Below the pieces are notes generated by a model that ran no database searches, was not told the origin of the DNA, and saw only the letters and a program-made list of their open reading frames with translations. A stretch of 64,000 bases of DNA from Planctomycetales bacterium (lineage in GTDB: Bacteria; Planctomycetota; Planctomycetia; Isosphaerales; Isosphaeraceae): contig DAIDHB010000117.1 in assembly GCA_027452145.1 (NCBI GenBank), forward strand, positions 1 to 64,000. Reading direction: 5' to 3'. Position numbers and translations under genes: made by a program. Positions within the stretch are counted from its first letter, which is position 1. Each line of letters begins with the position of its first letter. Positions 17,185 to 24,753 of this stretch are shown here, in pieces.

Positions 17185-18327
17185 GTGACCTACCGATCCG
17201 ACCCCGTCGAATGCCAGGAAATCCTGGCCCGGCTCGAGGAGCTGGTCTCCTACGAGTCGCCCAGCCGCGACAAGATCGCACTCGACCGCCTGGGCGCGCG
17301 CCTCGCGGCGATGCTCGGCTCGGCCGGCGGGCTCGTCGAGGTCGTCCCGAACTCCCAGGGCGGCGATCACCTGATTGCCCGATTTCCGTTCCCGGGTTCC
17401 GACGCGATCCGGCCGGCGCTGGTGCTCGGCCATTTCGACACCGTCTGGCCCCATGGCACGCTCGCGCGGCTGCCGTTCCGGCTCGAAGACGACGGCCGCG
17501 CCTACGGGCCCGGGATCTACGACATGAAGGCCGGGCTGGCGATCTTCCTGCATTGCATGGAAAACGCCCGGATCCATCCGCCGCCGCGGCCCGTCTGGGC
17601 ACTGTTGACCTCGGACGAGGAGATCGGCAGCCCGACCTCGCGCAGTTTGATTGAGGAGCTGGCCCGGCAGTGCGCCTTCGCGCTGGTGCTCGAGCCGCCG
17701 CTGGCCGACGGCGGGCTGAAGACCGCGCGCAAGGGCGTCGGCCGGTTCCGGCTGGATGTCGCGGGCAAGGCCGCGCACGCGGGCGTCGCCCCGCAGGAGG
17801 GCCGCAGCGCGATCGTCGAGCTGGCGCACCAGATCCTTCGCATCCAGGACTTCCAGGACCCCGGCGCCGGGACGACCACGAACGTCGGCGTGATCCAGGG
17901 CGGGACGACCACAAACGTCGTCCCGGCGAGCGCGTCGGCCGACATCGACGTCCGCGTGGCCACCGCGGCGGAGGCCCTGCGGATCGAGTCGGCCCTCCGC
18001 GCGATCCTGCCGGCCACCGAGGGGACCCGCGTGACGGTATCCGGCGGATTCAACCGGCCGCCGATGGAGCGCTCGCCGGCGATCGCGTCGCTGTTCGAGC
18101 AGGCCCGGCGGATCGCCGAGAAGCTTGGCCTGCCTCTCACCGAAGGCTCCACGGGCGGCGGCAGCGACGGCAATTTCACCGCCGCGCTCGGCCTCCCGAC
18201 GCTCGACGGCCTCGGCGCCCGCGGCGCCGGCGCGCACGCCGACAACGAGCACATCGTGGTCGAATCCCTGGGCGAGCGGGCGCGATTGCTCGCCGCCCTC
18301 CTGAACGAATTGAAGGTCGAATCATGA
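17185..18327 (+). CDS. M20 family metallopeptidase / N-acyl-amino-acid hydrolase
   Basis: A 380-residue di-zinc hydrolase of the M20 (carboxypeptidase G2-like) family. It shows the metal-binding motifs LGHFDTVWPHG, GPGIYDMKAG, the catalytic TSDEEIGS and the C-terminal GAHADNEH, with the dimerisation domain between (AGKAAHAGVAPQEGRSAI). In the pathway suggested by its neighbours it would remove the succinyl group from N-succinyl-L-amino acids. Carboxypeptidase-like activity is the alternative. The start is a GTG preceded by GAGGAGA 9 nt upstream; the frame stays open far upstream but that part has no family match. It begins 35 bases after the racemase and its TGA overlaps the ATG of the GNAT gene. 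Confidence 0.85.
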   Translation: MTYRSDPVECQEILARLEELVSYESPSRDKIALDRLGARLAAMLGSAGGLVEVVPNSQGGDHLIARFPFPGSDAIRPALVLGHFDTVWPHGTLARLPFRLEDDGRAYGPGIYDMKAGLAIFLHCMENARIHPPPRPVWALLTSDEEIGSPTSRSLIEELARQCAFALVLEPPLADGGLKTARKGVGRFRLDVAGKAAHAGVAPQEGRSAIVELAHQILRIQDFQDPGAGTTTNVGVIQGGTTTNVVPASASADIDVRVATAAEALRIESALRAILPATEGTRVTVSGGFNRPPMERSPAIASLFEQARRIAEKLGLPLTEGSTGGGSDGNFTAALGLPTLDGLGARGAGAHADNEHIVVESLGERARLLAALLNELKVES

Positions 18328-19196
18328 CGAGCCCGGCCGGGCCCCAGGCCCTGATCATCGACGAGATCACGATCCGACGCGCCGAGACCTTGGCTGACTA
18401 TCGCGCCTGCCAGGACGCCCAGCGCCGCGCGTGGGGCATCCAGGAAGACGGTTACGTGATCCCGATCGCCACGATGGTCGGGGCCAATCTCCACGGCGGC
18501 CTGGTTCTGGGCGCGTTCCTCCCCGGCGGCGAGGCGGTCGCGATGTCGTTCGCGTTCCTCGGCCGCGTCGAGGGTCGGCTCTGCCTGTACTCGCAGCTCA
18601 CAGGCGTCGTGCCGGGCTATCAGTCGCACGGGCTGGGATTTCGGATCAAGATGCACCAGCGCGATTTCGCCCGCGAGGAGGGGCTCTCAACGATCGCCTG
18701 GGCGTTCGACCCGCTCCAGTCGGGCAACGCACATTTCAACCTGTCGCGCCTGGGCGCCACGGCGGTGCGCTACCTCGACAACATGTACGGCGAGCGCACC
18801 GACGCCCTCAATGCCGGCGTGCCGACCGATCGCCTCATCGCCGAGTGGGACGTGGCCGGCGACGACCGGACGCCGATCGCCCCTGACGCGGCGACGCTCC
18901 TGCCCCGCTTGATCCCGACCACCGCCGGCCCGTGGGGCGGCGCCGACCCCGACGCGGCCCCAACGAATGGCGTCAGCCCCCGGTTCGACGAGTGGCCCAG
19001 CCTCCTCATCGAGATCCCCGCCGACATCGCGAGGCTCCGCCGCGAGCGGCCCGAGCTGGCCGAACGCTGGCGCTCGGCCGTCCGCCAGGCATTTCAGGCG
19101 AGCGTCGCCAGGGGCTACCGCGCGATCGGCGTGGTCCGCGACGAGAGCTCGACGCCCCGTCGCGTCTTCTATGTCCTGGAGCGGCCGGAGCCCTGA
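18324..19196 (+). CDS. GNAT-superfamily N-acyltransferase (COG3375-like)
   Basis: A 290-residue protein resembling the predicted GNAT acyltransferases found beside NSAR genes (ITIRRAETLADYRACQDAQ, GVVPGYQSHGLGFRIKMHQRDFA). The GLGFRIK stretch corresponds to the acyl-CoA pyrophosphate loop, and AWAFDPLQSGNAHFNLSRLGA is typical of this subgroup. The expected reaction is N-succinylation of an amino acid with succinyl-CoA, the first step of the D-to-L conversion route; acetyl transfer cannot be excluded. It overlaps the hydrolase stop by 4 bases (ATGA), which implies coupled translation and a shared task. Confidence 0.78.
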   Translation: MTSPAGPQALIIDEITIRRAETLADYRACQDAQRRAWGIQEDGYVIPIATMVGANLHGGLVLGAFLPGGEAVAMSFAFLGRVEGRLCLYSQLTGVVPGYQSHGLGFRIKMHQRDFAREEGLSTIAWAFDPLQSGNAHFNLSRLGATAVRYLDNMYGERTDALNAGVPTDRLIAEWDVAGDDRTPIAPDAATLLPRLIPTTAGPWGGADPDAAPTNGVSPRFDEWPSLLIEIPADIARLRRERPELAERWRSAVRQAFQASVARGYRAIGVVRDESSTPRRVFYVLERPEP

Positions 19197-19259
19197 TCCG
19201 GCCCCGGCCGTTTCTCGCCCGTGCGGCCTCCACCCTACGCTTCGCCCGCATGGCGGCGC

Positions 19260-19265
19260 TATAAT
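19260..19265 (+). promoter_or_regulatory. Possible -10 box upstream of a two-gene operon
   Basis: TATAAT at 19260-19265 lies 55 bases before the ATG at 19320 in the 123-base gap after the GNAT gene. No convincing -35 is visible. It suggests that the next two genes have their own promoter. Confidence 0.3.
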
Positions 19266-19319
19266 GAAGCCGCGTCCAGGGAGGATCAGGGCCCCGCGAA
19301 GATTGACCCCCGGTGATCC

Positions 19320-19763
19320 ATGAGCCGAGCGATCCCGCCCAGCCTGCCGCAATACACCGGCCTGCGCCGGGGCCGTCGCACGCTCCGGCTGCTCGGCCCG
19401 CTGGTGCAGCTCGGCTTCCTGGGCCTGGGGTTCTCGGTGTTCCTCGACAGGTCGCAGTCGCTGCTCTCCGACGCGCAATTCACGTGGGGCGAGCGCACCG
19501 TCATGGGCTCCGTGGCCCTGGTCGCGCTGGGCGGCTCGGCACTGGCCGGCTGGGTCGTCGGCGTGATGATCCGGCTTCTGGCCGACACCCTCGACGCGAT
19601 GGCCGACGCCGCGGAATCGGCCCGTCGGACGACCGAGCTGATCGAGGGCCACGTCGTGCCGGCGCTCCTGCGGATCGCCTCGGCCCTCGAGCAGTCGCAA
19701 TCGCCATCGCCGTCGCCACGCGATCGGATCGAGCCGGCGCGCCAGCGCCCGGCCAGGCCCTGA
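19320..19763 (+). CDS. Hypothetical membrane protein, two TM helices
   Basis: A 147-residue protein I do not recognise. Two hydrophobic segments are visible (LGPLVQLGFLGLGFSVFL near residues 25-42 and SVALVALGGSALAGWVVGVM near 64-83). An amphipathic helix follows (LADTLDAMADAAESARRTTELI) that could form a short coiled coil. The Ser/Pro/Arg-rich tail looks disordered. It ends 16 bases before the next gene, so the two are probably cotranscribed. A role in the cell envelope is all that can be inferred. Confidence 0.6.
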   Translation: MSRAIPPSLPQYTGLRRGRRTLRLLGPLVQLGFLGLGFSVFLDRSQSLLSDAQFTWGERTVMGSVALVALGGSALAGWVVGVMIRLLADTLDAMADAAESARRTTELIEGHVVPALLRIASALEQSQSPSPSPRDRIEPARQRPARP

Positions 19764-19779
19764 CGAAGGAGTCCCTGCC

Positions 19780-20922
19780 ATGGATCAGCCCGCTCGGCGT
19801 CCGGAACGTGTGATACCCAGGAACTCCGCAACCCGTCCGGCGCCGGCGACCGAGCCCGCCCCTCCGTCAAAACCAGCCCAGTCGGTGTTCGTCCCCTCAG
19901 CCGAGGCGAAGGAGCGCCGGTCGCGGCGCTGGGCGTGGATCGGCATGTCGCTGCTGGCCCTCCTGGCGATCGGCGCCGTCGGCGTGATGGTCTACTGGCC
20001 GCGGCTCAAACCCCGCCCGCGCCACCTCGACGCGGTCGAGCAGGTCGCCGGCAAGTACCTCGACGCCCTGGTCCGCAACGACGAGGAGACGAAAAGCCGG
20101 CTGGGGACGGTCGAGGAGCCGCCGGGTATCGGCTCGTATCGCGACGTCTACCACCAGCGGGCCCGCGACCGCCAGGTCCGCGGCTCGTTCGCCCCGATCG
20201 CCGCGCTTCACAAGCGCATCGACAGCGAGTTCAACTACGACGCGACCGCCGGCCGCTTCACGCCGAAGAACGCCCTGGGCATGGCCGCCGAGACCCTCGA
20301 CGCCCTGCACGCCGCGAAGAAGCAGGCCGAGGAATCGGGGATGTACAAGAAGATGCAGAGCGGCGACCCGAACGAGATCTTCGACGCGGCCGAGCAGTAT
20401 GGCAAGGTCTTCGAGAACATCTCGACGAACATCCTGCCTCCCAAGCGCCTGGTGCCGACCTACAAGATGCTCGTCGAGTCCTCGAAGCCCCCGCTGACCG
20501 ACGCGGCCCGGTCGCTGGCACTGACGGTCGCCGAAAACCCGAAGCTCTGGGACGCGCTGCTGGGGCGGTCGTTCTATGCGCTCAAGCCCGACGGCCCGTT
20601 CATCTACGAGGAGTCCGAGGTCACCGCGACCGCCCGCGACCGCCTGGCGTCGCTGGGCGACCCTCCCACGCGGCTGCGGCTCAAGCTGGTGCGGTTCCGG
20701 CTCGAGGGGATCGACACCGGCTGGAAGGTCGTCGAGGCCCACCGGGTCCAGCCGGGCGAGAAACCGACCGCACCGACGTCGCCATCGGCGCCGAGCCCGG
20801 CCTCACCGTCCGTCTCGCCGGGCGAGCCGCGGTCGTACTCGACAACTCCCCCGCCCGGCGGGCCGGCGGTGTCTCCTGGCGACGTGCCCGGCGGCTCATT
20901 GCAGCCGCCCGCGCCCCAGTAG
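19780..20922 (+). CDS. Hypothetical membrane-anchored protein
   Basis: A 380-residue protein without a recognisable domain. A Pro-rich cytosolic N-terminus (about residues 1-50) is followed by one transmembrane helix (WIGMSLLALLAIGAVGVMVYW). A globular part spans about residues 75-330 and starts HLDAVEQVAGKYLDALVRND, which resembles the opening of NTF2-like or lumazine-binding modules but is not conclusive. The tail is rich in Pro and Ser. GAAGGAG precedes the ATG. The 3' end overlaps the convergent D-amino-acid enzyme gene by 27 bases, so the two transcripts are antisense at their ends. Confidence 0.6.
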   Translation: MDQPARRPERVIPRNSATRPAPATEPAPPSKPAQSVFVPSAEAKERRSRRWAWIGMSLLALLAIGAVGVMVYWPRLKPRPRHLDAVEQVAGKYLDALVRNDEETKSRLGTVEEPPGIGSYRDVYHQRARDRQVRGSFAPIAALHKRIDSEFNYDATAGRFTPKNALGMAAETLDALHAAKKQAEESGMYKKMQSGDPNEIFDAAEQYGKVFENISTNILPPKRLVPTYKMLVESSKPPLTDAARSLALTVAENPKLWDALLGRSFYALKPDGPFIYEESEVTATARDRLASLGDPPTRLRLKLVRFRLEGIDTGWKVVEAHRVQPGEKPTAPTSPSAPSPASPSVSPGEPRSYSTTPPPGGPAVSPGDVPGGSLQPPAPQ

Positions 20923-21993
20923 CTCCCAGACCGCCACGACGCGCCCGTCGCGGTGCGCCAGCGCCCGGTCGTGCAATACAAACGTGAAATCACTATACCC
21001 GGGAATTACGTGCACCTTGTCGCCGATCTTCAGGTCGGCCCCCGGCGCAAGCGTAATCACCGCGTGCTCGGCCGACAGTCCGGCGACGGTGCAATCGGGG
21101 TGGTCTCGCAGCACCGGAACGGCCTTGTGCGGACTGATCGACTTGAGCCCGATGTCGAGGATCGCCCGGTCAGCCGCCGGCCTGCTGACGACCGTCGCCA
21201 GCACCGAGATCGCCGCCCGGTGCCCCTCGACGCCGCAGGCCTCGGTATAGTACCGGCAGGCGAAGATTCCCCCACCAGCCTGGAGCTCCGTAACCCCCCG
21301 AAAATCGGCCGTGTACTGGTAGCTGCCCGACCCGCCGGCCGAGACGATCCGGCAGTTCAGCCCGGAGGCATGAAACAGGTCGCGGGCCTCCAGCAGCCGG
21401 CCGATCGACCCGGCGATCGCCGCGCGCTTCGCGACCGGATCGGCGATCATGAGCGTGTGCCCCTCGTAGCCCATCAAACCCTCAAGGCGCAGTCCCGGCG
21501 TCCGATCGACCAGCCGCGCCAGCTCGAGGGCCGCCTCGGGCGTCGCGACACCCGTGCGGTTCATGCCCAGGTCGAGGTCCACCAGGATGCCGACAGTGGT
21601 TCGCAGCGCCGAGGCCGCGCGCCCGATCGGCTCGAGGTGATCGACGTGATCGACCGTGGCCTTCACGTCGGCCATGAGTTGCAGGGCCGCCAATCGGTCG
21701 ACCTTGCTCGGCCCGACGACCAGGTGGGCGATCAGGATGTCCTCGATTCCGCCCGCCGCCATGACCTCGGCCTCGGACACCTTGGCCACCGTGACGCCGA
21801 TGGCCCCGGCGCGTCGCAACAGGTGAGCCACCGCCGGACATTTGAATGCCTTGGCATGCGGGCGCCACGCGACCCCTCGCTCGCGCAGGTGCCCCGCCAT
21901 GCGCCCGATGTTCTGCTGCATGAGGTCCAGGTCGACCAGCAGGGCGGGTGTATCCATCTCGTCGACGGGCAGGCCGATCGGGCTGAGTTGCAT
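20896..21993 (-). CDS. DSD1/D-threonine aldolase family PLP enzyme
   Basis: A 365-residue fold-type III PLP enzyme related to D-threonine aldolase and D-serine dehydratase. The N-terminal alanine-racemase-like barrel starts DTPALLVDLDLMQQNI, with the PLP lysine in the RPHxK motif (RPHAK, Lys48). A C-terminal beta domain ends GDKVHVIPGYSDFTFVLHD. In well-studied D-threonine aldolases the last motif contains a metal-binding His (PGHxD). Here the residue is Tyr (PGYSD), so metal use and specificity may differ. It probably acts on a D-beta-hydroxy amino acid. Its closeness to the NSAR-type operon, end to end with the two genes that follow that operon, makes a D-amino-acid region plausible. Confidence 0.8.
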   Translation of the reverse strand: MQLSPIGLPVDEMDTPALLVDLDLMQQNIGRMAGHLRERGVAWRPHAKAFKCPAVAHLLRRAGAIGVTVAKVSEAEVMAAGGIEDILIAHLVVGPSKVDRLAALQLMADVKATVDHVDHLEPIGRAASALRTTVGILVDLDLGMNRTGVATPEAALELARLVDRTPGLRLEGLMGYEGHTLMIADPVAKRAAIAGSIGRLLEARDLFHASGLNCRIVSAGGSGSYQYTADFRGVTELQAGGGIFACRYYTEACGVEGHRAAISVLATVVSRPAADRAILDIGLKSISPHKAVPVLRDHPDCTVAGLSAEHAVITLAPGADLKIGDKVHVIPGYSDFTFVLHDRALAHRDGRVVAVWELLGRGRLQ

Positions 21994-22201
21994 CGGGCGA
22001 TCCTCGCGAGGCGGCGGCCGGCCGTCGGCCGCACAGGGCAGGGCGGGGCAGGGCAGGGCACGAGGACGACAGGCCTCGCGCGACCGCGCCAGGCTCGCAA
22101 AGTCCGTTCAGAAGTTCAAGACGGGACGGAGGGTTCGCCCCCCACCGACCATCGGTTCCGGCCGCCGCCGGTCCCGGATGGCATTTCGCCGGGCGAGACG
22201 C

Positions 22202-22207
22202 TAACTT
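22202..22207 (+). promoter_or_regulatory. Possible -10 box of tRNA-Val
   Basis: TAACTT lies 25 bases upstream of the tRNA 5' end. The same hexamer is seen at the candidate promoters of tRNA-Ser (49986-49991) and acpP (63201-63206, minus). No good -35 is visible here. Confidence 0.3.
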
Positions 22208-22232
22208 TGAGGATGCCGATGCAGCCCGCTCG

Positions 22233-22305
22233 GGGCGATTAGCTCAGCGGTTAGAGCGCCTGCTTTACACGCAGGATGTCGGGGGTTCGAATCCCTCATC
22301 GCCCA
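22233..22305 (+). tRNA. tRNA-Val (anticodon UAC)
   Basis: The 73-base cloverleaf has an acceptor stem GGGCGAT/ATCGCCC with discriminator A. The D arm is GCTC/GAGC and the anticodon stem CCTGC/GCAGG has loop TTTACAC (anticodon TAC). The T arm is GGGGG/CCCTC with loop TTCGAAT. CCA is not encoded. It reads GUA and, by wobble, other valine codons. Confidence 0.95.
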
Positions 22306-22348
22306 TTGTTCCCATCCCATGCGAGTGCCGTCGCCGACGGAGGCTGTC

Positions 22349-22867
22349 ATGCCCGTCTATCCCGGGTTCGTCGTCCGGTCGTACCGGAACTTCGCGCCGG
22401 CCAGGATGTTCCGGGTCTCCGTCGGCCCGGATGCGCTCTATTTCCTCCGCGCCCCGGGGATTATCGGTGCCGCCGATGCGGGGACGGGTCACAGCCTGGA
22501 CCCGGGGCAGCTCGCCGTCGCCGCGATCTTCCGCTGGCTCGGCCGCCGGAATATCGAGAAGGCCCGGGCCGAGCTCGACGGCGACCCGGAGGAGCTCGTC
22601 CGCTCGAGTCGAAAGCACTTCAAGCTTCTGGTCGACGAGATGATCGAATCGAGGCTCGATCCCCCGTCGATGCTCAGCGGTCACGGTTTCTACTACTCTC
22701 GCTGGCAGGTCGTCACGCCGTCCGGCAACACAACCTACCAGATCGAGGACGCCGAGAGCCTGAACGCGGCGCTCGACCATCTCCCCGGGCTGCTCGGCCC
22801 GCGGCTTGCCGTGAACGTCGAACGGCCCCACGGCGGCGAGCGCGTGCGACCGCGGCTCATGGGGTGA
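22349..22867 (+). CDS. Conserved hypothetical protein
   Basis: A 172-residue soluble protein I cannot assign. It begins VYPGFVVRSYRNFAPARMFRV and contains a stretch typical of a structured alpha/beta protein (HFKLLVDEMIESRLDPPSML, YYSRWQVVTPSGNTTYQIED). There is no signal peptide or transmembrane helix. I chose ATG 22349 because GGAGG lies 6 nt upstream; ATG 22319 in frame is the alternative. It lies between tRNA-Val and the convergent antiporter gene. Confidence 0.6.
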   Translation: MPVYPGFVVRSYRNFAPARMFRVSVGPDALYFLRAPGIIGAADAGTGHSLDPGQLAVAAIFRWLGRRNIEKARAELDGDPEELVRSSRKHFKLLVDEMIESRLDPPSMLSGHGFYYSRWQVVTPSGNTTYQIEDAESLNAALDHLPGLLGPRLAVNVERPHGGERVRPRLMG

Positions 22868-22903
22868 TCGAGCGGCCGGATACCAGCGATCGCCGCTCGA
22901 GCC

Positions 22904-24007
22904 TCAATGCCCCGCCCGGCCGGGCAGGTAGAAGAACCCGATGCCGAGGATCGCGTACACGGCGACCATCATCGCCCCCTCGAGCCAGTGCGATTCGCCG
23001 TCGGAGGTCATCGTCTGCGCCACGATCACCGCGATCGCGATCGACATCACCTCGAACTGCGTGAACAGCAGATCCATCGGATGGCCGATCAGGCGGCTGG
23101 CGAGCAGGACCACCGGCGCAACCAGTAGCGCGACCTGCGTGCTGGCGCCCAGCGTGACCGCCAGCGTCAGGTCCATCTTGCCCCGCCAGGCGAACAGGAT
23201 CGCATTGATCATCTCCGAGATGTTCCCGACGCTCGCCAGCAGGAAGATCCCGGCGAACGTCGCCGTCAGGCCGAGTTTCTCCGCCGTGGGCTCCAGGGCA
23301 CCGGTGAGCGTCTCGCTCTCGACTGCAAGCCCGACCGCCGCGACCGCCAGGACGAGCAGCGACCGGCCTGGGCCCCATCCGACCTTGCCGGTCTCGATCG
23401 GGCCCTCCGCCTGCTTGGGCGCGAAGAGCTGGCGGTGCGTGAAGAGCGTGAACGCCAGGCTGGCCAGGTACGCCAGGAACAGGATCCCCGCGATCCCGAC
23501 GCTGATCTTGTCCTCCTCGGACTTCGAGGCGAAATGGAACAGCGCCGGCACCATCAGACCGACGGCCGCCAGCAGCAGCAGCTTCGAGCTGAGCCCGGCG
23601 AACGCGATGTTGTAGCGCAGGGTGTTGTGCCGCGCGCCGCCGGCGATGATCGACAGGCCCAGGATGAGCAGGATGTTGCTCAGCAGGGTGCCGGTCAGCG
23701 ACGCCTTGACCATCGGCTCCAGCCCCCTGCGCAGGGCGCTGATGGCGATGATCACCTCGGGCACGTTCCCCATCGTTCCGTTCAGCAGGCCGCCCAGGGT
23801 CGTTCCCAGTCGCAGCGACAGGTTTTCGGTGGCCTCGCCGATGTAGATCGTCAGCGGCACCACGGCCGTCGCCGCCGTCATGAAGACGATGATCGGGCTC
23901 GCGCCGAAATGGGCCAGCGCCAGCGAGATCGGGATGAAGACCAGCAGCCCCATGACGAACATCGCGATCCCCTCCCCGGTTGATCCGGCCGAAGCCAGGC
24001 GAGTCAA
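22904..24007 (-). CDS. cax: Ca2+/H+ antiporter (CAX family)
   Basis: A 367-residue inner-membrane exchanger that should expel Ca2+ in return for protons. It has about eleven hydrophobic helices and both alpha repeats of the family: LGGLLNGTMGNVPEVIIAIS in the first half and FLLASVGNISEMINAILFAW in the second. The Glu of each GNxxE motif is the expected ion-binding residue. Length is as usual for bacterial CAX proteins. It follows the membrane protein gene at 24027 by 19 bases, which makes it the last gene of the leftward string. Confidence 0.9.
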   Translation of the reverse strand: MTRLASAGSTGEGIAMFVMGLLVFIPISLALAHFGASPIIVFMTAATAVVPLTIYIGEATENLSLRLGTTLGGLLNGTMGNVPEVIIAISALRRGLEPMVKASLTGTLLSNILLILGLSIIAGGARHNTLRYNIAFAGLSSKLLLLAAVGLMVPALFHFASKSEEDKISVGIAGILFLAYLASLAFTLFTHRQLFAPKQAEGPIETGKVGWGPGRSLLVLAVAAVGLAVESETLTGALEPTAEKLGLTATFAGIFLLASVGNISEMINAILFAWRGKMDLTLAVTLGASTQVALLVAPVVLLASRLIGHPMDLLFTQFEVMSIAIAVIVAQTMTSDGESHWLEGAMMVAVYAILGIGFFYLPGRAGH

Positions 24008-24026
24008 GTCTCGCCCCCTGATCGAC

Positions 24027-24701
24027 TCAGGAATACGGCAGGTTGTGTACCAACGCCGAGACCCGCGCCTCGATCATCCGGGCTGGCTGCCGCGCCAGCG
24101 TGGCGAACAGGAAAGGCGGCCACAGGAGATGGACGGCCTGGAACATCTGGAACGCCTGGCTCCGGGCGCTCGGATTCGGGCTGGAGACGACGAAGGCAAA
24201 CATCAGCCAGCAGCCGCCGATGAGCGCCGCCAGTCCCAGCACGACGAACAGCCAGCCGATGCCGAGCAGCACGCGGCCGGATGGGACCTCGATGGCGTAG
24301 TCGATTCGCGTCCGCGACCCGACCGTCGTGAAGCGGAACTGGCCGCGGCGGACCTTGCCGTCGATGCCGCCGGCGGACCCCACGGAGCCCGTGGTCTCGA
24401 GGTCCAGGCGCCGGGAATCGCACGACAGGATCCGGACCGGCCCGAACGGCGGCAGGCCGTCCCGGGCGAGCGTCGCGGCGAGCTTCTCCGACAGGTCATC
24501 GGGCCGGCCGTCGACCTCGGCCTCGCCCGCGAGCAGTCCCGGGCCCGACGGTTCCTCGACCTCGAACCGCATGGCGGACGACCGGTCCCTCTCGCGGATG
24601 TCGCGCGTCGTCCGCCACAGGAACGCCAGGCCCGCCAGCCAGATCAGGGCGCCGACGGACGTCAGCCCGATCACGATCCACGCAGCAGCATTCGTATCCA
24701 T
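24027..24701 (-). CDS. Hypothetical membrane protein with three TM helices
   Basis: A 224-residue protein. An N-terminal helix (WIVIGLTSVGALIWLAGLAFLW) leads into a cytosolic or periplasmic domain with beta-strand character (residues about 40-140). Two further hydrophobic segments follow (VLLGIGWLFVVLGLAALIGG, HLLWPPFLFATLA). No family is recognised. I chose ATG 24701 because GAGG lies 6 nt upstream. It sits between the ABC-like protein (52 bases upstream) and the Ca2+/H+ antiporter (19 bases downstream), so all three may be cotranscribed. Confidence 0.6.
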   Translation of the reverse strand: MDTNAAAWIVIGLTSVGALIWLAGLAFLWRTTRDIRERDRSSAMRFEVEEPSGPGLLAGEAEVDGRPDDLSEKLAATLARDGLPPFGPVRILSCDSRRLDLETTGSVGSAGGIDGKVRRGQFRFTTVGSRTRIDYAIEVPSGRVLLGIGWLFVVLGLAALIGGCWLMFAFVVSSPNPSARSQAFQMFQAVHLLWPPFLFATLARQPARMIEARVSALVHNLPYS

Positions 24702-24753
24702 TACGGCCTCATTTCCACACGCCCCGGGCCGTCGCGGCCCGCAGTCGCGGCCC

